Program-made: the position numbers and the translations under genes | NCBI RefSeq assembly: GCF_012932495.1 | Contig: NZ_JABCNG010000001.1 | Coordinates: 1,984,001 to 2,048,000, forward strand | Source: Novosphingobium sp. SG919 | Lineage (GTDB): Bacteria > Pseudomonadota > Alphaproteobacteria > Sphingomonadales > Sphingomonadaceae | Reading direction: 5' to 3' | DNA length: 64,000 nucleotides | Shown: piece after piece, positions 44,656 to 52,144 of the stretch | How positions within the stretch are numbered: the stretch's first letter is position 1 | Layout: each line of letters begins with the position of its first letter | Notes under the pieces: generated by a model | Database searches by the model: none | The model's input: the letters and a program-made list of their open reading frames with translations, nothing else | What the model was told of the DNA's origin: nothing

Positions 44656-46038
44656 ATGGGAAAGGCCAGCAGGACCATCGACGTTGCCCGCGTGATCGAC
44701 GCGCGCAGCCTTGGTCCGTTCAATTACCGCCTGATCGCGCTGTCGTGGCTAATTACCGTGTTCGACGGCTTCGACATGATGATGATCAGCTTCACCGCGC
44801 CCTACATGCGCGACGAGCTGGGGCTGACCAAGCCGATGCTGGGCAATGTCTTCTCTGCCGGGCTGCTCGGCATGATGATCGGCGGCTTCGTGCTGGCCTG
44901 GCTGGGCGACCGGCGCGGCCGGCGCCAGACGATCGCGCTGGCGGCGGTCGCCTTTGGCATCCTTACCGCCGCCACTGCGCTCGCGCGGTCCTATGAAGCG
45001 CTGCTGGTGCTGCGCTTCCTCGACGGTTTCGCGATCGGCGGCATGCTGCCGCTCGCCTGGGCGCTCAACATCGAATATGTGCCCACCCGGCTGCGCTCGA
45101 CCGTCGTGACGGTGATCATGATGGGCTACAGCCTCGGAACCGCGCTGGCCGGGCCGGTCACGGTGTGGCTGGCGCCGCGCTTTGGCTGGGAAGGCGTGTT
45201 CGTCGCGGGCGGCGCCGCGACTTTGGTGATTGCCGCCGCGCTGTTCGTCTGGCTGCCGGAATCCGTGCGGTTCCTGGTGGCGCGCAACCGTGATCCGGTG
45301 CGCCTTGCGGCCACGCTCAACCGCATCGATCCCGCGCTCGGCGCCACGCCCAGCGACCAGTTCGTGCTGGGCGACGAGGCCCGGGTGGCGGCGGGCAACT
45401 TCCGCGTCGGCCAGCTTTTTGCCGGGCCGCTGCGCTGGATCACCCCGCTGCTGTGGCTGGGCTATATCGCCAGCACGCTGGCGGTCTATTTCAAGGCCAA
45501 CTGGGGTCCGATCGTTTACGAGGACCTGCATTTCCCGCGCGACCTGGCCGCCTATCTCTCGTCGTTCTCCGGCATGATGGGTGCGGTGCTGGGCCTGCTC
45601 CTGATGCGCTTTACCGATCGCAAGGGCGCCTTGGCCGTCGCCTTCTTCCCGGCGCTCGCCGCGCCGGTGCTGCTGCTGATCGGGCTCGTGCCGTTGAGCC
45701 CCATGGCCTTCCTCGTGCTCTCGGTGATCTCCACCAGCCTGGTCGGCGGGGCGCATTTCGGCATCCTGTCGATCGCCGGGATCTATTACCCGACCGCGAT
45801 CCGCGCCAACGGTTCGGGCTGGGCCACCTCGGTCGCCAAGATCGGCGGCATTGCCGGGCCCATCCTGGGCGGCCTCGTGCTCGCCTCCGGCCTGCCGGTG
45901 GTCACCAGCTTTGCGATCCTTGCGATCTGCCCCGTCGTGCTGGCGCTCTCGGCGTTCGGCATCGCCTTCGCCGTCGGCCGCGAACAGCGCGCCGGCGCAG
46001 CCTCCGCCCCTGCCCCCTCGTTTTCCCCCATATCCTGA
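44656..46038 (+). CDS. MFS transporter, aromatic acid:H+ symporter (AAHS) type
   Basis: This 460-residue protein has 12 predicted membrane segments. The segment-1 motif LITVFDGFDMMMISFTAP, with its Asp residues, and the loop motif WLGDRRGRRQTI are the AAHS signatures. R-F-L-D-G-F-A-I-G-G in segment 4 also fits. Family members carry protocatechuate, benzoate, 3-hydroxyphenylpropionate and related acids across the inner membrane. AAAGGAT precedes ATG 44656. Within this operon it points to an organic acid as the compound that enters the cytoplasm. Confidence 0.9.
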   Translation: MGKASRTIDVARVIDARSLGPFNYRLIALSWLITVFDGFDMMMISFTAPYMRDELGLTKPMLGNVFSAGLLGMMIGGFVLAWLGDRRGRRQTIALAAVAFGILTAATALARSYEALLVLRFLDGFAIGGMLPLAWALNIEYVPTRLRSTVVTVIMMGYSLGTALAGPVTVWLAPRFGWEGVFVAGGAATLVIAAALFVWLPESVRFLVARNRDPVRLAATLNRIDPALGATPSDQFVLGDEARVAAGNFRVGQLFAGPLRWITPLLWLGYIASTLAVYFKANWGPIVYEDLHFPRDLAAYLSSFSGMMGAVLGLLLMRFTDRKGALAVAFFPALAAPVLLLIGLVPLSPMAFLVLSVISTSLVGGAHFGILSIAGIYYPTAIRANGSGWATSVAKIGGIAGPILGGLVLASGLPVVTSFAILAICPVVLALSAFGIAFAVGREQRAGAASAPAPSFSPIS

Positions 46039-46048
46039 AAGGCCGGCC

Positions 46049-47755
46049 ATGACCGCTCCCGATCCGCAGACTCAACGCCCCCTGCGCAGCCTTGCCGCCA
46101 ACTCCCCGGTTCGTCAGGCCCACTGGCGCGCGCTTGGCCTGACCGACGCCGACTTGCTCAAGCCCAAGATTGCCGTGGTCAATTCCTCGTCGGAACTCGC
46201 GGTGTGCTTCGCCCACCTCGATGGGGTGGCCAAAGTGGTCAAGGACGCGATCCGCGCCGCGGGCGGCGTGCCGTTCGAAGTGCGCACCACCGCCCCTTCC
46301 GACTTCATCACCGGTGCCGGGCGCCAGGGGAGCTACATCCTGGCCGCGCGCGACCTCGTAACCAACGATATCGAGGCCCAGGTCGAAGCGGCGATGCTCG
46401 ACGGCATGGTCTGCCTCACCAGTTGCGACAAGACCCCGCCGGGCCACCTGATGGCGGCCATGCGGCTGAACATCCCCACGCTGCTGGTGATCGGCGGCTA
46501 CCAGGCCTCGGGCACGGTCGACGGCGATCCGGTCGATATCGAGGACTTGTTCTCTGGCGGGGTCGGCGCCAGCCTGGGCAAGCCAGGCAAACATGCGATG
46601 GAAGACGTGACCCGCAATGCCATTCGCGGTCCCGGCGTTTGCGCCGGTATGGCCACGGCCAACACCATGCATTGCGTGGTCGAGGCGCTGGGCATGTGCA
46701 TCGCCGGTTCGGCCCCGGTGCGCGCCAACAGCGACAAGATGTTCGACGCGGCCCGCGCGGCCGGCGCGCGCATCGTCGAGATGGTTCACGAGGACCTGAC
46801 CCCACGCCGGATCATGACGCCCGGCGCGTTCCGCAACGCTGCGGCCATGGTCCTGGCCGTTTCGGGCTCGATCAATGCGATCAAGCACCTGCAGGCAACA
46901 GCCACCGAAGGCGGAGTAGACGCCGATCTTTTCGCCATCTGGGATGACATGGGCCGCAAGGTCCCCACGCTTTCGGCGGTGCGCCCCAACGGCCCGGTTC
47001 GGATCGAGGGTTTCGAGGACGCCGGCGGCGCCCGTGCGATGCTCAAGCAGTTGGAGCCGCTGCTCGACCGCGAGGTGCTGGTAGCATCGGGCCGCACCAT
47101 GGGCGAGGATCTGGCCGACGCGACCATTGTCGATGCCGAGATCATCCGTCCGCTCGACCGCCCCGTATCCGAGGGGCCGTCGATCGCGATCCTCAAAGGC
47201 TCGCTCGCGCCCGAAAGCGCGGTGGTCAAGCTGGGCATCCGCGACGGCACCCGGCCCGAGGCTTTCGAAGGCACGGCCCGTGTGTTCGAGGATACTGCCA
47301 GCGCCATGAAGGCAATCGCGGCGGGACAATTGCAAAAGGGCGACGTTCTGGTGCTGCGCGGCCAGGGGCTGAAAGGTGGGCCGGCGATGGGCGGCGGCGC
47401 GTCGATCGTGCTGTTCGCCATCGACGCGGCGGGCCTCGCGCGCGATGTCGCCTTCATCACCGACGGCCAGCTTTCGGGCTTGTGCCTCAAGGGCCTGACC
47501 ATTGCCGAAGTCGCGCCCGAGGCGGCCGTCGGCGGCCCGATCGCCCGGGTGCGCGACGGCGACCGCATCGAGATCGATGTCGCCACGCGGCGCCTTGATC
47601 TTGCCGTCCCGGCCGACGAACTGGCGCGGCGGCCAGCACCGGGCAACGCCTTTCCCGTGCCGGCGGATGGCTGGCTCGGGATCTATCGCCGCGACGTGCG
47701 ACCGATGGCAACCGGCGCGGTGCTGCTCGACCTGCCGGTCGGTGGGCGAGGCTGA
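46049..47755 (+). CDS. IlvD/Edd-family dehydratase
   Basis: This 568-residue iron-sulfur dehydratase has candidate cluster Cys in SELAVCFAHL, TSCDKTPPGHLMAAMRLNIPT and GPGVCAGMATANTMHCVVEALGM, plus GGGASIVLF and FITDGQLSG near the C-terminus. The sequence departs from biosynthetic IlvD (NSSSELAVC in place of the usual NSYTEI), so it is one of the catabolic members that dehydrate sugar acids or other 2,3-dihydroxy acids. ATG 46049 with AAAGG upstream is used; the frame is open far into the transporter gene but that part is out-of-frame noise. It follows the transporter by 10 bases. Confidence 0.88.
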   Translation: MTAPDPQTQRPLRSLAANSPVRQAHWRALGLTDADLLKPKIAVVNSSSELAVCFAHLDGVAKVVKDAIRAAGGVPFEVRTTAPSDFITGAGRQGSYILAARDLVTNDIEAQVEAAMLDGMVCLTSCDKTPPGHLMAAMRLNIPTLLVIGGYQASGTVDGDPVDIEDLFSGGVGASLGKPGKHAMEDVTRNAIRGPGVCAGMATANTMHCVVEALGMCIAGSAPVRANSDKMFDAARAAGARIVEMVHEDLTPRRIMTPGAFRNAAAMVLAVSGSINAIKHLQATATEGGVDADLFAIWDDMGRKVPTLSAVRPNGPVRIEGFEDAGGARAMLKQLEPLLDREVLVASGRTMGEDLADATIVDAEIIRPLDRPVSEGPSIAILKGSLAPESAVVKLGIRDGTRPEAFEGTARVFEDTASAMKAIAAGQLQKGDVLVLRGQGLKGGPAMGGGASIVLFAIDAAGLARDVAFITDGQLSGLCLKGLTIAEVAPEAAVGGPIARVRDGDRIEIDVATRRLDLAVPADELARRPAPGNAFPVPADGWLGIYRRDVRPMATGAVLLDLPVGGRG

Positions 47756-47763
47756 CTTCGCCC

Positions 47764-48477
47764 ATGGCCTCGCCCCGGTCACGCCCGGCCGCGCCCGCTT
47801 CGGTAGCAGACTATACAATCCCGCCGGCCTCGGGCATGGTGGCGCCGATGGACGATACCGACGGCAAGGCGCGAACGCGCGACCGCACCGACCACAAGCG
47901 TGGCCCCAAGGCCGCCCCGCCCAAGGCGCCGGCACAGGCGCGGCCTGGCCGCCGGCGCGAGGAGATTGCCTTGCCCGGTGGCTTTGCCACCGATGAATCC
48001 GAACGCCACCTGATGCGCTACCGCCGCGCCAGCGGCGATAGCACCGACGACGGCCTGTTCCGCGTCACCCGTGCCATCGTCGTGGCGGGACGGTTGTGGC
48101 GCAAGGTTGCCAACGACCGCATCAAGGCGCTCAACCAGACGATGGCGCGCTGGGAAACGCTGTTCCACGTCGCCTATTCCGACGCGGCGTTGACCCAGGG
48201 CGACCTCGCCAGGTTGATCAGCGTGGAAGGGCCAACGATGGTGCGCATGCTCGACGCGCTGGCCCGCGACGGACTGATCGAGCGCGAGCAGAGCACCGAG
48301 GATCGGCGCGTCACGCTCAATCGCATCACCCCGGCCGGGCAAAAGGCCATCGAGGACATCATGGCGATCACCAATGAACTGCGCGGCGACGTGCTGGCCG
48401 GGATCGAACCGGAAAAGCTGGCCGTGACCGTCGAAGTGCTCACGCGCATTCTCAAGCGCCTCGATTCGATGCGCTAA
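47764..48477 (+). CDS. MarR-family regulator with basic N-terminal extension
   Basis: This protein of up to 237 residues has a MarR winged helix in its C-terminal two-thirds: RWETLFHVAYSDAALTQGDLARLISVEGPTMVRMLDALARDGLIEREQSTEDRRVTLNRIT. Before it lie about 80 residues rich in Ala, Pro, Arg and Lys, which most MarR proteins lack. ATG 47764 is 8 bases after the dehydratase stop, but no ribosome site is clear; ATG 47836 or 47848 would shorten the tail. It is encoded inside the operon. Related TAGCTTGCTA-like elements before the receptor and aconitase-X genes are its likely targets. Confidence 0.85.
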   Translation: MASPRSRPAAPASVADYTIPPASGMVAPMDDTDGKARTRDRTDHKRGPKAAPPKAPAQARPGRRREEIALPGGFATDESERHLMRYRRASGDSTDDGLFRVTRAIVVAGRLWRKVANDRIKALNQTMARWETLFHVAYSDAALTQGDLARLISVEGPTMVRMLDALARDGLIEREQSTEDRRVTLNRITPAGQKAIEDIMAITNELRGDVLAGIEPEKLAVTVEVLTRILKRLDSMR

Positions 48478-48522
48478 GCACCATTGAGCGCCCCCGATAC
48501 TGGGGGATTTTGCTAAAATAGA

Positions 48523-48532
48523 TAGCTTGCTA
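48523..48532. promoter_or_regulatory. TAGCTTGCTA element before aconitase-X genes
   Basis: TAGC-TT-GCTA is an inverted repeat 19 bases upstream of the aconitase-X large-subunit ATG, within an AT-rich block. It matches the two elements before the TBDT at 40.2 kb and suggests a shared MarR-type control. Confidence 0.55.
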
Positions 48533-48551
48533 CAAGATGGAGAGGATCGAC

Positions 48552-49841
48552 ATGGTGACGCTCACCACGCAAGAAAAGGCGATGCTCGATGGCGCGCAGG
48601 GGCCGGCGGTGGCCCGCGCCATGGCGCTGCTGGTTCGCTATGCCGAGGCGCTGGGCGCCGAGGATTTCGTTGAAACCAACAATGTTGCCGGGGTGCCGGG
48701 CTCCGCCTCGCCGTGGATGAAGGAATATTACGCAGCTGACGGCGGCGACTATCGCGCGGTGTTCTCGCGTTTCGATCTCGATTCCGATGACGTCGTCGAC
48801 GTGCCGCGGATGAATGCGTTTTCGTGCCACCTCCAGGGCGGCATGGACCCCGAACTGTGGCGCGAACAGGGCATGACCGAGGCCGCCAATGCCAACTTCC
48901 GCTCCGACGAGGCAGAAGTGGCGGCCCATGGCATCCAGTTGCTCAAGACCTGCACGCCCTATCTTGCCGGCAACGTGCCGGTGATGGGCGAGCACTGCGC
49001 GTGGATGGAATCGAGCGCGGTGGTCTTCTGCAACTCGGTGGTCGGCGGGCGCACCAACTGCGAGGGGCGTGAATCGACCAGCGCGGCGATGCTGGCAAAG
49101 CGTATTCCCAACTGGGGCTTTCACCGCGATGCGTACCGCCTGGGCCAGCACGCCATCGACGTGCAAGTGCCGGTAGACGATGTGTTCGACTGGGGCCTGC
49201 TCGGCTATTTCACCGGGGCGGCAGTGGAGGACACGATCCCTGTGCTCTCGGGTGCCATCGCCAACCCTTCGCTGATCCGCCACAAGCACTTCGGCGCGGC
49301 GGCGGCCTCTTCGGGCGGGGTGGAGATGTACCACATGGTCGGCATCACGCCCGAGGCGCGCGATCTGGAGACCGCGTTCGGCGGGGCCCCGCGCGGCGAG
49401 CGCTTCATCTATGATGCCCGCGCGCGGCGGCGCACCTGGGAAACGCTCAACAGCGTCGGGCAGAGCACGGCAGTCGATTTCGTCATGCTCGGCTGCCCGC
49501 ACTACTCGATCGAGCAGATCGCCGAGGCTGCGCATCTGATCGAGGGCCGCCGGGTTCACGCCAACTGCGCGCTGTGGATCTTCACCAGCCGCGCGGTGAA
49601 AGCCGTGGCCGATGCGGGTGGCCACACCGCCACCCTGCGCGCGGCCGGCGCCCTGCTGATGACCGACACATGCTCGGCAATCAGCCAGGCGATCCCGCCC
49701 GGCACCCGCGTGGCCGCTTTCGACAGCGCCAAGCAGACTCATTACCTGCCGGCGATGATGGGGATCGAGGGCTGGTTTGGCACCACCGCCGAATGCATCG
49801 ATGCCGCCTGTACCGGCGTCTGGCGTGGAGACCTCGCATGA
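48552..49841 (+). CDS. Aconitase-X catalytic (large) subunit
   Basis: This 429-residue protein is the DUF521/AcnX large subunit. Visible landmarks are LTTQEKAMLDGAQGPAVARAMALLVRYAEALGAEDFVE, the cluster-binding candidates LLKTCTPY, LGCPHYS and TDTCSAI, and SVVGGRTNCEGRESTSAAM. Characterised bacterial AcnX enzymes dehydrate cis-3-hydroxy-L-proline; archaeal ones dehydrate mevalonate 5-phosphate. Nothing here supports either: no proline-imine reductase or isoprenoid gene is near. GAGAGGA precedes ATG 48552; the in-frame ATG 15 bases upstream contains that ribosome site. Its stop overlaps the small-subunit ATG. Confidence 0.9.
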   Translation: MVTLTTQEKAMLDGAQGPAVARAMALLVRYAEALGAEDFVETNNVAGVPGSASPWMKEYYAADGGDYRAVFSRFDLDSDDVVDVPRMNAFSCHLQGGMDPELWREQGMTEAANANFRSDEAEVAAHGIQLLKTCTPYLAGNVPVMGEHCAWMESSAVVFCNSVVGGRTNCEGRESTSAAMLAKRIPNWGFHRDAYRLGQHAIDVQVPVDDVFDWGLLGYFTGAAVEDTIPVLSGAIANPSLIRHKHFGAAAASSGGVEMYHMVGITPEARDLETAFGGAPRGERFIYDARARRRTWETLNSVGQSTAVDFVMLGCPHYSIEQIAEAAHLIEGRRVHANCALWIFTSRAVKAVADAGGHTATLRAAGALLMTDTCSAISQAIPPGTRVAAFDSAKQTHYLPAMMGIEGWFGTTAECIDAACTGVWRGDLA

Positions 49842-50284
49842 GTGCCGCCCCGCTCCCCACCCGCGCGCCCGATTATGTGATCCACGGGCGCTGCGTCGTT
49901 CCCGGCGTCATCGTTGGCGAAGCGCTGGTCACGCGCGACACGATCTCTGGCTGGGGCGGTGTAAACCCCATGGCCGGAACCGTGATCGAAAGTCGGCATG
50001 AACTCAACGGGGTAAGCTTTGCCGGCAAGATCCTGGTGTTCCCCGGCGCGAAGGGATCGTCGGGCTGGTCGTCGATCTTCCATATGACTCGGCTTGCCGG
50101 CACCGCCCCGCTGGCCCTGCTGTTCAACGTGACGACCACGAAAGCGGCGCTGGGCGCGGTGGTGCTGCGGGTACCGGCCCTTACCGATTTCGACCGTGAC
50201 CCGCTCGATCTGATCGCCAGCGGTGACCTGCTGCGTGTGGACGCGGGCGAAGGCCGCGTGGAAGGCTGGCGCGCGCTGCCCTAA
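49838..50284 (+). CDS. Aconitase-X swivel (small) subunit
   Basis: This 148-residue DUF126 protein carries the swivelling domain of aconitase X: VIHGRCVVPGVIVGEALVTRDTISGWGGVNPMAGTVIESRHELNGVSFAGKILVFPGAKGSSGWS. The final Ser-rich motif (KGSSGWS) contributes the active-site Ser of the complete enzyme. It starts in an ATGA overlap with the large subunit, so the two are made in equal amounts and form the split type of AcnX. Its closest neighbours of known class are the IlvD-type dehydratase and FAD oxidoreductase upstream. Confidence 0.92.
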   Translation: MSAAPLPTRAPDYVIHGRCVVPGVIVGEALVTRDTISGWGGVNPMAGTVIESRHELNGVSFAGKILVFPGAKGSSGWSSIFHMTRLAGTAPLALLFNVTTTKAALGAVVLRVPALTDFDRDPLDLIASGDLLRVDAGEGRVEGWRALP

Positions 50285-50499
50285 GGCGCGCACGCGCCAT
50301 TCCACCGGCGAGGCCGTGGACAAAGCGCCCGCTCCCCGCGATCGGTGCGCGGCGGATCGGCGTTGCGAATTCGGGCACGCGCGCGTGCGGGATGGGCTAC
50401 AGACCCAAGGCGGCCGCCTGCTCAGGCTTTGCCGGCTGGCGTGCCTGTTTCTCAGGATGGTTCGCAGGACCGGGGCGCCAGAAAGAAAGGCACGGTTCC
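50285..50499. other. Intergenic region before the esterase gene
   Basis: These 215 GC-rich bases carry no recognisable gene or strong hairpin. AAAGG lies about nine bases before the esterase ATG. The esterase may have its own promoter or be read from the aconitase-X transcript. Confidence 0.35.
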
Positions 50500-52089
50500 A
50501 TGTCCACGCTTGATCGTCGCAGCTTCCTTTCTGCCGGTGGCGCCGCGCTTGCCGCCACGGCTGCATCGGCCCACACGCCAACGCGGCAACCGTCCGTCGT
50601 CACGGTGACCGGCGGCAAAGTCGCCGGCCGTGCAACCGCGGTGCCTGGTGTGACGGCCTGGCTCGGCATCCCTTACGCAGCGCCGCCTGTCGGACCGATG
50701 CGTTGGCGCCCGCCTGGCCCGGTTCAGCCGTGGCGGGGGGTGCGGCCGGGCGATCGCTTCGGCGCCAGCCCCTGTGCCATACCGCAATCCTTCGATGGCC
50801 CTGACCAGCGCGTGCCGGGCATGTCGGAAGACTGCCTCACGCTCAATGTCTGGGCTCCGCCCCGCGCGGACAAACCGCGCCCGGTGATGGTGTGGATCTA
50901 CGGCGGCGCCTATGTCTCGGGGACGACGGACGATCCACGCTATGACGGTGCGGCGATGGCCGGCCAGGACGTGATTTTCGTCAGCATCAACTACCGCGTC
51001 GGCATCCTGGGCTTTTTCGCCCATCCGGAATTGGCAAGTGAGTCGCCCGATGGCGTTTCGGGCAACTATGCCCTGCTCGACCAGATCGCCGCGCTGCGCT
51101 GGGTCAAGGAGAACATCGCGGCGTTTGGCGGGGATCCGGGCAATGTCACGATCCTGGGCCAGTCGGCCGGCGCCTTCAGCGTCGCCTATCACCTGGTCCT
51201 GCCCCAATCGCGCGGCCTGTTCCATCGTGCCATCGCGCAAAGCGGCGCGCCGATGGGCCAGGTGAACGGCCTGTCGATGATTGCCGATCTGGCCCCGATG
51301 GAGCAGGCCGGCCTGGCCTTTGGCGCAAAGGTCGGCGCGCCCCGCCTGGCAGACTTGCGCAAGATGGACGCCATGGCGCTGGTCAGGGCTTATGACGGAT
51401 CGTGGAATTTCCAACCGGCGCTCGACGGGCACGTGATCCCCGCCCACCCCTTTGCCATGATCCGCGACGGCAACCACGCCCGCGTGCCCCTGCTAGCTGG
51501 CTACAATGCCGACGAAGGCGCGATCTTTGCGCCGATGGGCGGAGGCACGGTGGCCGGCCTGGACGCAGCGCTGACAGAAACGTTCGGCCCGCTGGCGGCC
51601 AAGGCGCGCGCGGTCTATCCCGCGCAAACCGCGCAGGAAGCCACTGCACGTGGCGCGGAAGTGTTCGGCGACCTGATCTTCAACTGGAACACCGCCGCGC
51701 TCGCCTCTGCCATGGCCCGGTTCGGCAGCGATCCGGCCTATCTCTACCATTTCACCTATGACGGCATGCCGCGCCTGGGCAACGGCACGCGTCGTTGCGC
51801 CTTCCACGGGGCAGAGATCGGGCTGGTGCTGCGCACCCTGGGCGCGCGGGGCGAGCCGGTCAGCGCCGAACAGCGCGCGATCAGCGCCATGCTATCGGGC
51901 TATTGGCTGGACTTTGCCTGGCAGGGCGATCCCAACGGCGGGGGGCGCCCAGCCTGGCCCCGGTTCGTGCCCGGAACCCCCAGCGTGTTTCATCTTGAAG
52001 GGCTGCAGCCACGCGCGGGAGAAATCCCCTTCGCGCGCCGCATGGCACTCATCGGCGAAGCCTGGGCCAATCCGATCCTGCAAGCCTGA
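50500..52089 (+). CDS. Type-B carboxylesterase with Tat-type leader
   Basis: This 529-residue alpha/beta hydrolase starts with a twin-arginine-like leader (DRRSFLSAGGAALAATAASA), so it is probably exported folded to the periplasm. The type-B signature is present: EDCLTLNVWAP, the oxyanion loop GGAYVSG, the nucleophile Ser in GQSAGAFSVAYHL, an acid in NADEGAIF, and His in CAFHGAEIG. It would hydrolyse a carboxylic ester. It lies 215 bases after the aconitase-X small subunit on the same strand, so it could release from an ester the acid that this locus degrades. A strong terminator follows. Confidence 0.9.
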   Translation: MSTLDRRSFLSAGGAALAATAASAHTPTRQPSVVTVTGGKVAGRATAVPGVTAWLGIPYAAPPVGPMRWRPPGPVQPWRGVRPGDRFGASPCAIPQSFDGPDQRVPGMSEDCLTLNVWAPPRADKPRPVMVWIYGGAYVSGTTDDPRYDGAAMAGQDVIFVSINYRVGILGFFAHPELASESPDGVSGNYALLDQIAALRWVKENIAAFGGDPGNVTILGQSAGAFSVAYHLVLPQSRGLFHRAIAQSGAPMGQVNGLSMIADLAPMEQAGLAFGAKVGAPRLADLRKMDAMALVRAYDGSWNFQPALDGHVIPAHPFAMIRDGNHARVPLLAGYNADEGAIFAPMGGGTVAGLDAALTETFGPLAAKARAVYPAQTAQEATARGAEVFGDLIFNWNTAALASAMARFGSDPAYLYHFTYDGMPRLGNGTRRCAFHGAEIGLVLRTLGARGEPVSAEQRAISAMLSGYWLDFAWQGDPNGGGRPAWPRFVPGTPSVFHLEGLQPRAGEIPFARRMALIGEAWANPILQA

Positions 52090-52097
52090 ACGCGAAA

Positions 52098-52135
52098 GGG
52101 CAGCGGGACGGGCAAGCGCGCCCGCCCCGCTGCCC
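52098..52135. terminator. Strong bidirectional terminator
   Basis: Arms GGGCAGCGGGACGGGC (52098-52113) and GCCCGCCCCGCTGCCC (52120-52135) pair over 16 positions with one A-C mismatch and a 6-base loop, between the convergent esterase and TBDT genes. Confidence 0.75.
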
Positions 52136-52144
52136 CGCGTTCAA

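Noticed and set aside
46049..47755. Branched-chain amino acid IlvD
   Set aside because: Motifs diverge from biosynthetic IlvD and the neighbours are transport and catabolic genes.
45902..47935. 677-residue minus-strand open frame antisense to the IlvD-type gene
   Set aside because: Low-complexity His/Arg/Gly-rich sequence without family motifs; it is a shadow of a GC-rich gene whose protein is clearly recognisable on the other strand.
48552..50284. cis-3-hydroxyproline dehydratase as a firm call for aconitase X
   Set aside because: No proline-imine reductase, hydroxyproline epimerase or proline transporter is nearby, so the specificity is left open.
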